Shown here one piece after another: positions 9,089 through 19,921 of a stretch of DNA of 33,120 nt. Source of the DNA: Perkinsus olseni. Its lineage: Eukaryota > Perkinsozoa > Perkinsida. Both the position numbers and the translations under genes were made by a program. The notes beneath the pieces are model-generated. The model made no database searches and had not been told where the DNA came from. It saw only the letters and a list, made by a program, of their open reading frames with translations. The first letter of the stretch is position 1. The number at the start of each line of letters is the position of its first letter. The DNA is taken from NCBI GenBank assembly GCA_013115125.1, contig JABANN010000392.1, positions 1 to 33,120 of the forward strand, read 5' to 3'.

Positions 9089-10495
9089 TCAATCAGATGA
9101 AGAGTCAGTGAACTCAATAGTGTCCCAGTCCTTCGCAGGAGGCGGCAGCGTCGCAACCTTACAGGAGTTCTGCGTAGACGCTTGCTCCAGTGCAAGCGGG
9201 GGCACTTCAGCATGCCGCCTGAAGACCGCATCGGCCACTCTTTTCTCGAATTTCTCAACTTGCTCATCTTGCAATTCCTCAACGACTGATGATTTGCTCT
9301 CGTTTTCAGCGAGTATTTCTCCCCCACTCCGCGGTGGAGCGGTGATGGAGGCCCCCGAGGGCCCCGGGCTTTTCTCCCCAGCGGCCGTCCAATTGTTGAT
9401 TGCAACAAGAGGAAGGGAGGGCGAGGCGACCGGTGCGGTAGTCGAGGTTTGGACTTTGGATACCGCTGTCTCGACGCAGGGCGACGGCATAGGGGAAGGT
9501 CCATCACCATCTGTTTTACCCACACTGCCATCTACCCCTTGCTCGCCGCTGTAGCTTAATTCAACCTCTTCTGTATCTTTCGCGTTTGGCTCCAAGATAT
9601 TCTCACTGTTCTCCCATGCTACTTGCACCCCCTCAGCGTGCTCAACGCTACCTGCTGCTCCCTTCTCGCCCTCCCCGCCCATCACCACAGCATCCACAGA
9701 CGCTGCCGAGGACTGCTCTTCATCGACGGCCGCTACTTCCTCTAGGCTCTCGCTAACCAGCCTTTGAGAAGTATCCAACGTCGACCTTTCCATCCCCTCT
9801 TCAACCTTAGATACCTCCTGCTGAGCACCACAGCCCGGTGCTACGTCCCGGCCCAATGCCTCCACCACTCGCCGAGTGATGCCCTCAACAGACGAACCAT
9901 CATCCTCATCAATTGCCTCCAGCTTGGCCGCCGTCAAAGTGCTCTTCTCTGCTTCCTCCTCTTCGTCGTCCCCGAAAAACGAGAAAAACTTCAACTTGAG
10001 CTCTCCCGGAGCATCAGCAGTAATGATGTGATGACCCGGCTTAGAAACCGGTCTAGCTGCCAGGGAGCGGCTGTGAGGCGAGGGCGGCTCGGATTCATCA
10101 TCATCATCAGCGAGGCCTGCTACCACCTTATCAACGTCCATTATAACCTCGTCTATGGAGGGTACCGTCCCATACGGTGGTGGTATCTGGGGGGCAGCAG
10201 GCGGTCCGACGTCAAGAGTTGCTTTCGCGTCCTCAGCTTGGACCGTGTCGGGGCCCGCTGGCAGCTGCAGCGGTGCTCCTTCGACGTCTTCCTGCTCACT
10301 AACACGATCCCCAGTGCTCTCTACCGCCTCTGCGCCGGTAGCTTCGTAACTCGCCTCCCCACTCCCTTCAACCTCGGATTCTTTGCAAGCATCAACCTCG
10401 GATTCTTTGCAAGCATCACCCTGGACCTCCTCGCTTTCTGCATGATCCCCATTCCCGCCTTCACTACCCTCAGCCAGCTGCTGCTGCTGCTGCTG

Positions 10496-10530
<35 letters not shown>

Positions 10531-11544
10531 AAGACTTCTCCCTCCTCTCAGTAACCGTCGCCCCTCCCCTGCCGCCCTCGTCAGCACCACTATCATTATC
10601 ACGCTCGACCTTACCGTCGCTTCCGTACCGCACCTTCCCTTCCTCCTCCTCCTCTCCAGAATCCACAGAAGAGCTGTGCGCCTGAGCAACCTGAACGATC
10701 GCAATGACCATCAGCCACCCACAAGCGTGCAGAACTCACGCGAGAGCTCTCCCGGTCCGGAAGGCAAACCACCCCGGGCGCCCAACGGACGGTGAGTTGA
10801 CGTGGTAGACGGCCAACTAGAGTGGAAAGCCGAAGCCGGTGGAGGGCTCGGTATAGAGCACTACGATGGAACACCTGAGAGAGGAGGATACAGAATTCTT
10901 ACTACGAAGCCGCCTACTGAGTTCATCCATGTTCCCATAAATCTTGCTCCCTCGCGTTTTCTCAACTCCTCCTCCGCCAACCTGTGTTTCTCGCTGGCAA
11001 GAGCCTGGAAGCCCGGGCCCAGGCCCCTCCATACCACAATTCGAGCAACTCTTCCCAGAGCGCCCCTCCTAGCAAGCGAAAGCCTGTCCGCGTACCGCAT
11101 CAAAGCCTCGCCCAAGACCCTGCTGCAGTTACCCAACGCCGTCTCCTCCACCGCAGCCGACTTAGCGTTGATACTCAGCACCCTCAACACACCGTTCTTC
11201 CTTCTTATCACGGCCGTCTCAAAGGCATGGCAGAGCTGCTGACACCCTAGGAGCTCGCGGCTCCTCGCCACCACCCTTACGCTGCGCGCCCAGGCGAAAA
11301 AAGCGCTCCTTCGTGTAAATCTTTCCTGGGTCATTTCGAGCAACCTCAAGAACCTTTCCCGGTCGTCCTCAATTTTTTCATCAAGTTCGTCCGAAATTCT
11401 CTCCACAGTACGCTGCGCCCGCTCAACCATGCCATTGTACGCTCGCAAAGTCACGAAAGGGGTAAATCGATCGCCATTGAGGTCAGCAGTCGCCGTCGCC
11501 AAGGCCGCCACCCAGGATTCTCTCTCCTGTAGGGAGCCCGCCAT
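9089..11544 (-). CDS. Helical-head, acidic-tail protein (3 exons)
   Basis: Three minus-strand exons join in phase: 11544-10918, 10874-10740 and 10690-9089. They are split by 43-nt (GTAGGC...CTCAG) and 49-nt (GTGAGT...TTCAG) introns, giving 787 residues. An in-frame Met at 11682 would add 46. I prefer 11544 (MAGSLQERES) because the extra part looks like leader sequence. Residues ~1-255 are helical and basic (AYNGMVERAQRTVERISDEL; FFAWARSVRVVARSREL; ALYRALHRLRLSTLVGRL), loosely like centrin-binding or armadillo-type helices but not assignable. The remaining ~530 residues are low complexity and strongly acidic, with an Asp run plus Gln run and a tandem DACKESEV duplication. The protein ends DWDTIEFTDSSSD. 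Function is unknown; a scaffold or chromatin-associated acidic protein is possible. A large plus-strand frame over it is an antisense shadow. Confidence 0.7.
10371..10418. repeat. Exact 24-base tandem duplication in coding sequence
   Basis: Two identical adjacent 24-base units (10371-10394 and 10395-10418) encode a duplicated eight-residue block (DACKESEV) in the acidic tail. Perfect identity implies a recent duplication. Confidence 0.9.
10478..10529. repeat. Coding trinucleotide runs (Gln and Asp)
   Basis: Six CTG units followed by about eleven ATC/CAT units on the plus strand. On the minus strand they encode the Asp run followed by a Gln run in the acidic tail. Confidence 0.9.
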
Positions 11545-11918
11545 GAACTCGACTACGGTGGTGACCGATGTGGTACCATCTCCTCGAGGGTAACTACAGG
11601 AAGAGAGGTGGGATGGCGAGAATGATGTATAACAATTTTGAAAACCGACTGGGGTAGGGCGGGGTCGAACGCCCCCAATCACTCGAAATCTTCACGAACA
11701 AATCCACTGTGACGTGGTGAACGCGAATGAGGACGAGCTAACAGCAGCCAGACGACGGTTGCCCTTCCTCGTCATCATCGGGCAAGATCGAGTAAGACGA
11801 GACTAAATATAGAAGAACGAGAATATTCACGTTATTCGCTGTGACGTAAAGTCCGCAAGGGTACGCCGAGGAGAAAGGCCTCACGGGAAAAATTCCGTGA
11901 TTTTCATCTCAGGTCGGC

Positions 11919-12425
11919 CTACCTTATTGTGAATTTAAGATCGCCTTTGTTGTCGTTAGTCGAGGGCCCCCTTTCGACCGCTATGATGTTTCCCAGGCAG
12001 AGGACGTATCTTGGCTTCAAGCTTGCTTCACACGGAAAACATACAAGGAAGTTCTGCATGATGGCAGCCCACTCTTCGACGTACTGGGGGAAGAGGATAC
12101 CCTGAAGCGTCAACCAATACCACTCCAAACGTAACTCCTGCTGCCTTACGAAGCTGCGGCACTTCCGCCAGATTCGACCGCTGTGGAGGGCCGCCTTCGT
12201 GTCGATCGTGGTGAGGGCAGGATGGACGTCGGGCCGGCTGAGTGGCTTCTGGCGAGAAGGCGAAGGGAAGGGCTCTGCTGTGTCCTTCACCATTGCTTCA
12301 TAGAAGTGTTTTAAGTGACGGAAAGGTTGGTAATCACGCGCCGACCGGAGGCGTTGAGGAAATGCAAGATTGAGCAAGAGAAGCAAGCACGACGAGACTA
12401 TCAATTGCGCGTTCAGGAATGCCAC
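11919..12425 (-). CDS. Small secreted protein of unknown family
   Basis: A 168-residue intronless frame. The N-terminus (MAFLNAQLIVSSCLLLLLNL followed by AFPQRLRSA) is a typical signal peptide. The mature part is basic with scattered aromatics (LEWYWLTLQGILFPQYVEEW) and Cys residues at FLVCFPCEA and YVLCLGN. No recognisable domain and no relation to the three-member secreted family further right that I can see by eye. It lies head to tail with the acidic-tail gene on the same strand, about 235 bases upstream of the longest possible start of that gene. The frame stays open with protein-like composition, but this could be one exon of a longer gene. Confidence 0.5.
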   Translation of the reverse strand: MAFLNAQLIVSSCLLLLLNLAFPQRLRSARDYQPFRHLKHFYEAMVKDTAEPFPSPSRQKPLSRPDVHPALTTIDTKAALHSGRIWRKCRSFVRQQELRLEWYWLTLQGILFPQYVEEWAAIMQNFLVCFPCEASLKPRYVLCLGNIIAVERGPSTNDNKGDLKFTIR

Positions 12426-13352
12426 CGAACAGAATGAGCAGTTCTCTGAAAGCGCTCATGGCGTTTTGACTTCTTGACTGCTCTCTGAATTTTAGAAAAA
12501 AATTTCGGTCGGATAATCGGAAAATTCCTGAAATTTCTGAACGCCTGAATGACTTCCCGATTTTCGAACCAGACACCCCGGATGAGTTAAGAAGGGAGCA
12601 CCCTCATACAGAACTACCTCTCTTCGCCAACAAGCTGCGGCTGTGGTGAGGGCGTTTGACAGTGACCGCTGATGGTGTTAAGGTCAGTATCTGTCGAATG
12701 ACGGCAGACTTGTGCTTACAGTAGTAGTGGGGTCGGGGAGGGGCCGCATGTTACTACGAAGTGCGCCATTTGACGGGCGATGGGCGCCGCGTGCAGGGCT
12801 AAGGCTTGACAGATGTCCGATCGGTAAGGCTGTCGAACCAACAACAACTGATGCGTACAATCAATTTCGATGGACGGGCAAGGTCCGATCGGACAAGGGG
12901 TGTTCACGAGACATTTCCGTGCAAGAAGCAGTTCTGGGAGGAATAAGTCCCACCGAGGCACCGCTACACCATCTCTACATCTAGGTCGGGGAGGGAACCA
13001 TCGGTTGTAGTCTGCTACGCTAACTGCAGCTCGACCCCTCCCGGAAATCCTTCTTCGGGAGGAGTACTGATTTGGCGATGTAACGATAATTGAGAGGTCA
13101 TTCTTCAACTTCTACTCGACAACCCACTCAAAGTGAATCAACTACGTAGTATCGATTCTCAATCTGCCTGATCGTGTACGAGTAGGTACTCACGTGTCGA
13201 GAAAAAATTTCGGGTTCATAAAAAATCACTACTTATTACGTTAACTGGTCTGTGGATGAAGGGCTAGTCGATTTAGGACAGGCTGCAGATGTCGAGTGGT
13301 CGGGGTCGAAGAGGAAGGATCATCATGCACTCTCTCCTCTTGTTGTGCCACC
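12426..13352. other. Divergent intergenic region, no gene seen
   Basis: About 930 bases between the start of the small secreted-protein gene (minus) and the THOC1-like gene (plus). Frames of 90-130 codons at 12712-13108 overlap on opposite strands and lack protein-like composition, so I do not call them. An AT-rich patch sits at 12480-12560. Confidence 0.5.
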
Positions 13353-16300
13353 ATGGCTTCGACTAAGAAGGAGGTCAGTAGGGTGGAGCCTCTCTCGCCG
13401 GCCGCTACGGTCAGCAGCACCAGCGGGGCAGCATTGGAGTCGTCGAGAATAGAAGCTGATAAATTCGAGACCACGTCCATACAGAAGGTCGGAGCTGGCA
13501 TCACGCAGAATAAAAGATTCCTGCATCATTCCCTCAGGCGGTAGATATCGTTCGAGGGGCGGCTGGTGGCGACCCTACGGAGTTATCAAGCCAGTTGCTT
13601 TCCGCTCTGGTGGCAGCGCTGGATACGTGCATAGGAGAGCTGACCAAGGAAGGGTAGTAGTAGGCGGCGGTGACTGATGCCTTGGTGGTCGTAGCCCCCT
13701 CACGCAGGCCATCGACGACCAGCTGTTGGTGGAGGCCTATCGTGCCGATCTCTGATACGTACCTTAGCTTGATGCCAGCACAAGGCCTGCCCGTCGCGAT
13801 AGAGGTAGAAGGCACCTCCACGGGATGTGCTTCGAGATGGTCCGCAGGTGGTCTCGTCTCGAATCCTGACAGCAAGACGCTACTTGCATAGCAAGGTTGA
13901 AGGCAGGGTGAAGGCGCTGCCGGACACGGCCACTGAGAAAGAGGTGCGTCGTCGTTCTGGAGCATCGGTGGTGATGGCATTGATTAATGTGCTGTTATCA
14001 GGTTAAAGTGGCAGCGGCAGGGGACTCCTCGTTCACTCTACAGGTGGTGATGGTATTGAGCAGGGCCCTCGATAGACTGGACTCGTCCGTGCCTCAAGAC
14101 TGGGCCACTAGGGCCAAGGCTGCTGGGTAGTAGTGATGGTTGGGGCTTGAAGTTGGTTGAGGACGGCTTTGCGGATCGTGGGGGTTAAGGGGAGCGTGCT
14201 CGGAAAGATACTCGGAATGGGCGCAGCGGCATCAATGTGCCCTTACCGAGTCTGTGATACCGACTGGAATAGTAGTTGTGATAGTAGTTTCGTTTCTGGA
14301 CGGTTGGGGAACGGTCTACAACGCCTAATGTATCCGTGTGCCAAGATTGTCCTCTCACAACGATGAACCGATCAGTTCTGCATAATCACTGTATCTGCAG
14401 TCACACAGCATGATATTAGCAAAAGTAATATCCGTAATTTCATCACTCTGGCGGTCTTCCCATGTGTCCCTCTTCACTTAGGGATTTTTTACGCTTGAAA
14501 ATCACTAAGAATTTCAAGATTCTGGTCAATGATATCTGCTGTAATGCTTGTAACGGTTAAAATAGGAGTATCGTCGGGTAGAGCCGTCGCGTAACCGCAG
14601 GTGCATCGAGGAGATACTGCCGATGGACTTGAAGGCCCTCTGCCACGTGTATCGGAACCCCTTCAGCGGCCATTGGACCACTATTAACGCATCTAGAGGG
14701 AAGGAGAAGGATCCTGAGTAATCATCACACCATCGTCGTTAATCCGCACTTCGATAGCAGTCCGTCGACGGTGGCGAAGGAGGAGGTGGACGAGTTGTGG
14801 AAGGTGTGGGAGCGGACATGGCCGGCTGGCGTGCAGGAGTTATCAGAAAAAGAGAGGAAGGACTCTATAACCGACCTTATGAAGGTCTGTGTTCCCGTTC
14901 GACGCCTCGATGACCGTCCAGTCTCCAGGCCCGAGCCTTCATCTCTCGAATCCAGTACGAGCTCCGGCAAATGGCAGAACGGCCGCAGGAGACCTCGGGG
15001 CCCTTCAAGACGCCCTCGGACGTTAAGCAGCTCACTAATGAGTTGCGGAAAGCCGTGTACTCTGTGCTGCATGTGGGTGTTGTGGTGGTGGGCGGCGTTC
15101 GGGAATCTGCGGATGTAGGTCACGAAGCCAGGTGCGATAGGTGACCCTGCGACTATCAAGCGGGCTGAGGTGCCGGTCGAGTGAGTGCCTCGTAATGATT
15201 CTTGTGTATGTTGGGGATGGAGTGGTATCAGATTTTCTGTGGAGGCGGCGAGTTTGCCGGATCTGGCTTTGGCTTTGACCGACTACACCGTCATGCGTCG
15301 AGTGGCGTTGCATATACTGATAAAGGCCCACAGTGCTTGCAACCGTGTATGGGATTGTAAAAGGGTAATGAACCATCTGACCTAATTTGAATCTTGCATG
15401 CTTCAACCTAGGATACCCCGGACTTCCGAGCGCAACTGCAGCACAGGCGAGAAATCTTCCATCCGGTGGTGGATTTGCGGAGGATGATTCACAACGTTTT
15501 CGGGTCGAGCTTCACGAGCCTGGCGGACTACCTCCTTCGGAAGGAATCTCACTGGCTTGGGTGGAAGGGGATTGCTGTTAGCAAGGTGACGGTTGGGGAA
15601 TCTTAGGTTGATGCTTGCTAGATTCGGGAGAGGTCAGAGGTTCTCTTTTTCAGGAAGTATGTGGTCCTTTCCTGCACTCAACTCACAGAGAGCGCTTCGG
15701 GACTCCGTGGCCACCGCCGTCCCGTTCCCTTGCGAGCGAAGACACGAAAGAGGGTGATGCCAGCAGCAGCCCCTCACCCTCTCCTGATGAGGCGCCCTCA
15801 GTCAGTGGTGGCGGGTTGGCGAGTAAACGAAAGAGCGCTGAGCAGTCCAGTGGTAGTACGGTCATCGCCATCATCGGCTTTTACGGTTTTCCATTCGACA
15901 GAGTCGCCGTCCCAGCCACCAGTGAAGCGAGCGCGGCACACCAGAGGGGTGCCGCGGCATGTGGAGAAGATGCTGCGGATGCTGCATGACGCGGTAGGCT
16001 GGGAGCTGCAGGTGGCTGAGATGGACTGGTCCGTGCAGGCTGACGCTGCTGCTGTATCGCCCTACGCGCCATCGCCGGAGAGCACAGCAGCGAGCTGTGA
16101 TGAGGAGGAGAAGGAGGAGGGAGAGTCCCAGTGTGAAGTATTGGGGGATGGGAGTTGGTTGGGTGGAGAGTCGTCGATACTCAGAAGTACATGGATCGAG
16201 TACTGCAGCATGACGACCCGGGAGAGGGCATTGAGGAGGAGTACCGGTGTTATAATAATAAGATCTTCCAGTGGCAGTTGAGGCGGATGCTGGCGCGATC

Positions 16301-16467
16301 GGTGAGGGACGGGTCTCGAGTACCGAGGCTGCTAGAGTTGTGTGTTTCATTCTCAGCACATCGAATGCTACAATAGAAGGGCGGCGCCGGTCAGCAACGA
16401 TGCGGCCAAGAGCGAGCTGATCGATTTGGTGTACAAGCTGAAGGGCAGAGAAAGACCGGTGAGCTAG
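13353..16467 (+). CDS. THOC1: THOC1-like subunit of the THO mRNA-export complex, 17 exons
   Basis: THOC1 couples transcription to mRNA packaging and export in the nucleus. Exons joined in phase: 13353-13487, 13538-13653, 13695-13728, 13768-13847, 13892-13943, 14002-14126, 14162-14236, 14601-14717, 14758-14884, 14929-15114, 15161-15180, 15232-15364, 15412-15585, 15654-15852, 15902-16137, 16185-16319 and 16357-16467. They give 684 residues; human THOC1 has about 657. The ATG at 13353 has a CACCATGG context. Match points remembered from human THOC1, in order: LTQAIDDQLL (human LDQAFRGIL), LKALCHVYRNP (LQDYFRNP), MRRVALHILI (FRRHILLQYLI), DYLLRKESHWLGWKG (EHILNTEENWNSWKN), EEEYRCYNNKIFQWQLRRMLAR (NEYKAVNNSNYGWRALRLLARR). 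Exons 3, 4 and 7 and exon 11 (20 nt) are the least certain. The product ends PVS without the C-terminal death domain; a GTGAGC site right before the stop leaves room for more exons. Confidence 0.82.
14237..14600 (+). other. Long intron of the THOC1-like gene
   Basis: At 364 nt this is the one long intron of the gene; nearly all the others are 37-58 nt. It is AT-richer than the exons and carries an inverted repeat GATATTA/TAATATC near 14411-14431. The donor position (GTGCCC at 14237) is the weakest in the model. Confidence 0.5.
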
Positions 16468-17529
16468 CGTCGGGTCTTCGAAGGGAAGCCGAAGAGGGTG
16501 CTCGCTCGATTCCGCTGTTGCTGTGATTCTTCCCTCAAACGGGACAGTGAGGGGGGAGCTCAGTTTTTTTGGTGATGGGAGGATTACTGCTCTTCAGTGA
16601 ATGACAGCATTATAGGTCGTGAGGCAAGTCTTGCGTCGGGCATGTCGGCTTACTGGACTCGAATGTTTTGAGTCATCATTTCGCCGAGTAAGAGCGCTCT
16701 TCCATATGGTCATTGACACTCTCATACTGAAGCGTTCGGCGGTAACGGTGAGACTGTGGAACCATCGATTATGGCTAGGGACTGGTTGAGATCAGCTAAT
16801 GGGATCCAAGACTGCATCTGTGCGACGAACGAGGCGTACAGTCTTTTGCCAATAGCCGTTCTCATGGTCTACTGTCGAATGGCTTTAGGATCGACCCAGT
16901 CATTCGTTCGCTCAACCCTTCTCTCTCAGGCTGCTACTCCAGTCGAGGCAGCGCCTGTGGAGGCTGGGTCTACCTGAGCTCCCTCATGGTTGAAGCCACC
17001 TGAGCACGTTGGCTGCGGCCTCTTCGATGAGGGAATCTCTCTTCAGTGGCGCTAGGCATTCTCTACGTTTCGACGGTCGTTTGATTAGTCTTTCTTATTG
17101 TGTTGAGACAATCAATTACTATCGGAATGGCGATGACCACTCTTGCCGCAGGGGGTCATCACTTTCATGAGGTGTATCCCAACTCAGTTGGTGAAAGTGA
17201 TGAGTGGCCCAGAGTTGGGCCAACTCATAGTGTGCGGATTAGGGCAGTTTGCGGGCATGACGCTCATGCGTCTCACGAGTTCAGGAGGTAGAAAAACTGA
17301 GGATACTCGTAAATGACTAGCGGAGTCCTCGGCAACACTCATGCCGAACCACCTAGAACCCAGTCCCGGGGAGGCGAGGCCATTCATCTACTTCGTCCGA
17401 GAAAGGCGCGTATCCTGGAGTGTTTTGTTTCGCTACATGCATTGCTCGCAGACGAAGGTGCCTCCTTGACTGAATCTACTAGAACACAAAAGTTACAGGC
17501 TACATCAACTCAGCTACATCTTTTCCCGC
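16468..17529. other. Convergent intergenic region
   Basis: About 1.06 kb between the THOC1-like stop (plus) and the stop of a minus-strand secreted-protein gene. No gene was seen. It holds the interleaved palindrome cluster at 17156-17226. A downstream THOC1 exon in 16468-16700 cannot be excluded. Confidence 0.45.
17156..17226. repeat. Interleaved palindrome cluster
   Basis: A perfect 12-bp inverted repeat (17156-17167 with 17192-17203) encloses CCAACT-C-AGTTGG (17179-17191). Another copy of the inner core follows as GAGTTGG-G-CCAACTC (17212-17226). The inner core therefore occurs four times in alternating orientation, with one-base spacers. Confidence 0.9.
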
Positions 17530-18057
17530 TCATCTGGGGACCTCTTCACGCTTAAGGATGATACCCCACATGAAAGCTCGTTGTATCTCGTGCACGTCGA
17601 CGATGTTGTGAGGAATGGGTTTCTCTAAGCAATCGACTGCCAACATAATTTCGCCCATAGAGTGAAGGCTGAGTTGAAGTCGAACACAACTGTCGCCGCC
17701 CGAGGCTTTACATAACTTACCGCCAAAGTCAGTCAGGGATATTCCTTCAATATTGAGCGTGCACGCATCCTGCACGCTTATTATCGAAGTGGTAGTGTTC
17801 AGCTGCATTGTGAGAAAGCAATTCAACCTTGTTGTCGGTTCGAAGAACGGACGTGCAAATTGGCTGTGGTGTACGGTCATGACGAGTCTGCCGCGCATCA
17901 CCCCGGCATCCGAGGCAGTGAGCAGCTTTAGTTCGGATATTCCATCAGGCAGATCGTCCTTAGGGGCGGTGAAGGTGGCAGAGGGAAGCACAGGAGGGGC
18001 CGCGCTGTTAACGAGGATAGTCGGCAACAGTAGGAGAAACCCGGCAAAGTCGAGCAT
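17530..18057 (-). CDS. Secreted family protein, member A
   Basis: A 175-residue intronless frame. The start at 18057 is chosen because it opens directly on a signal peptide (MLDFAGFLLLLPTILVNSAA); the frame extends upstream to 18183 but with non-hydrophobic sequence. It aligns by eye with the genes at 19922-20617 and 31967-32647: the signal-peptide ending LPTILVNSAAP (others LPIILVNSAAP, LPIILANSSVP), then DLPDGI (others DLPNDV, DLPPNV), then the SLTDFGGKLC block (others DLHNFGKALC, NLNNFSKKLC), and near the end VDVHEIQRAFMWGIILKRE (others IHDPRSILFRKFQWSINFE, YHDPRCFVYRAFRWSILLK). This member is shorter and the most divergent. Extracellular function is unknown. Confidence 0.75.
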   Translation of the reverse strand: MLDFAGFLLLLPTILVNSAAPPVLPSATFTAPKDDLPDGISELKLLTASDAGVMRGRLVMTVHHSQFARPFFEPTTRLNCFLTMQLNTTTSIISVQDACTLNIEGISLTDFGGKLCKASGGDSCVRLQLSLHSMGEIMLAVDCLEKPIPHNIVDVHEIQRAFMWGIILKREEVPR

Positions 18058-18587
18058 TTCGGAGTAGTGGCAGGAAGAGAGCAGCGAGCGTTCCCCGCAT
18101 TGGCTGTGACGCGCACGTCGCCACAATCGATGAGGCTGCAAATTATTCGAGCTCTCTTCATTTCCTGACGGACAAGAGGGCATGAAGGGTTGAATCTACC
18201 GGTTTTTGTGCTGATCACCCTTTGAGCCGGCCGACACCACAGATCCCTTCACCATTGATATGACACTACACCTTTTCCCGAGCAAATAAAATAGTTTTTC
18301 GTTCGATTTAAACGATTCTGATAGCAATCAAGCGAGTGTCATGGGAATAAGAGAATTGTTAAACCAAATTCGTTTTGTCACCCAAGTTAAATTTATGAGC
18401 AAATATGGTTTAGCACGTGTCATTCTATTTGAATCGATTTTGATGCAATTTCGCCATCTGAATCATTTTGCTACTACGACCTCCTTCCTGCAACTCGTAC
18501 TCTGAGCTCATGAGAGACGGGAGAACACTAAAACTGGTGATTCTTGCCAACGGTTACTATACTTGAATGATTCGAATTGGAGGAACT

Positions 18588-18638
18588 CTGCCACGTCACG
18601 TGGCAGCGTGGCCCACGTGCGACATGTCAGTCTGACAT
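18588..18638. repeat. Palindrome cluster
   Basis: CTGCCACGT-C-ACGTGGCAG (18588-18606) is followed by another CCACGT core (18613-18618), then ATGTCAG-T-CTGACAT (18624-18638). Arms are perfect, spacers one base. Confidence 0.9.
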
Positions 18639-18730
18639 TGTTCAGAGCTACTCTATGAGTCTCCGAAAGTCTCTCTCTCTCCTAGAGTCAAGTGACAGTT
18701 ATACTCGAGTCGTTCGAGCGAAAACTCTTC

Positions 18731-18752
18731 GTGCACCAGGTGCACTGCACCT
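18731..18752. repeat. Three-arm zigzag palindrome
   Basis: GTGCACC-A-GGTGCAC (18731-18745) overlaps AGGTGCA-C-TGCACCT (18738-18752). The same 6-7-base arm is present in forward, inverted and forward order with single-base spacers. Confidence 0.9.
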
Positions 18753-19921
18753 CCATCATCTTCATGGCCACATCCCGCTTTCCGCCGCGTGCTTTAGGAG
18801 CGTGTAGAGCATTTCAAATTGAATGAAAAGCGAGAATTAATTTGCGTGACACGAGTATTTTAAATATGCTAGAGTATTTAAAGTGGATGAAAACTTTTTT
18901 AAAACAGAATTCGGTTTTCCAGGCCCTTTTAAATCAAACGAAAAAACTTAACGAAAATTTTATTTGCTCGGGAAGAGGTGTAGTATGCAACTTATTCGAG
19001 GAAATGTTATCCAACCGAGCGAAGTCTAAGCAGAGAAGAATGCATTGCCACAGTAGCAGTGGCTGAAGAGATGGGACACTCTGTGTCTAGCCTTCTAAAG
19101 AGGATCTGCCCAGGCGTGCCGCATCTTCCTCACAAAGTCTATTTTCGGTCTTCAATTTGCCTTACCAAGCTCAGGTGCAGTCCGAGTATACCGCGTGGGA
19201 TCCGTTCCCGCGGGAGCTAGGCTCAGGGCGCTCGCAGGCTCCAGCATGTTGAGTCATCGCCTACTCACGAGGATGTGATCGACGCAGTTCCCACGACAAC
19301 CCTCGTTTGGACGAATCCATGGTCTCAAGCAACTCTTTGTTCAACTGAGATGAGTTGCAGCCTCCCAATACAAGTAGTCGGTCCGGACGTGAAAATCACT
19401 TCAGGGCCCCGTCCGCGCTGCTTTCATGCGCCGCATCACTGTCGACTTCACGACTCGCATTTTACCGAAGCCACAGTACATCGTCTATTATGAATCTTCT
19501 TCCGGAAGAGCAGCTCCCGAAACAACCACCCTGCTCGCTACACGCACTCGGCTGCTCGATCTTCGAAAGCTGCCCTCTCAAAGAGGTGTCGAGCCTGTGC
19601 CCGTAAGGCTTTCATGACTAACTTACGGACTCGGGGTAGTAGTTGTATTCTATTCTGTTTATGGGATAAGGTTAAATTCCAATTCTTTGAAATGTTTCCT
19701 GATATCCTCCGGCGTCAAGCTAGACCGAGTCTGGCTTGACACGAGTCACTCGGTCCAAAATTGGTCTCAATGTGAATGGCGACTTTGAAATTGTCCTTGT
19801 CATTACATTACTGACCACTCTTGCAGCACAACGGCTACGGCGTTACAGGCAACATCGTGGAGAGAGTACATCTTTACACACCAAATCACAGACTTTCCTC
19901 ATGGGACACATTGACACATCT

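Larger units (their letters stand above)
18058..19921. other. Intergenic, AT-rich in part, with zigzag palindromes
   Basis: About 1.86 kb between two same-strand members of the secreted family. No protein-like frame was found. 18260-18480 and 18820-18960 are AT-rich. Palindrome clusters lie at 18588-18638 and 18731-18752. Promoter elements of member A must lie just right of 18057. Confidence 0.5.

Noticed and set aside
9764-10795. 343-codon plus-strand frame
   Set aside because: Antisense to the acidic-tail gene. It contains a long Ile run from the Asp codon repeat, and the minus strand has consistent exon phases.
12712-13108. Overlapping frames of 90 and 130 codons on opposite strands
   Set aside because: No signal peptide, domain or splice-consistent neighbour; composition looks random.
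13534-13980. 148-codon minus-strand frame
   Set aside because: Antisense to exons 2-5 of the THOC1-like gene, which join in phase and match a known family.
19275-19617. Three overlapping plus-strand frames of 63-83 codons
   Set aside because: They overlap in all three plus frames and have no protein-like composition.
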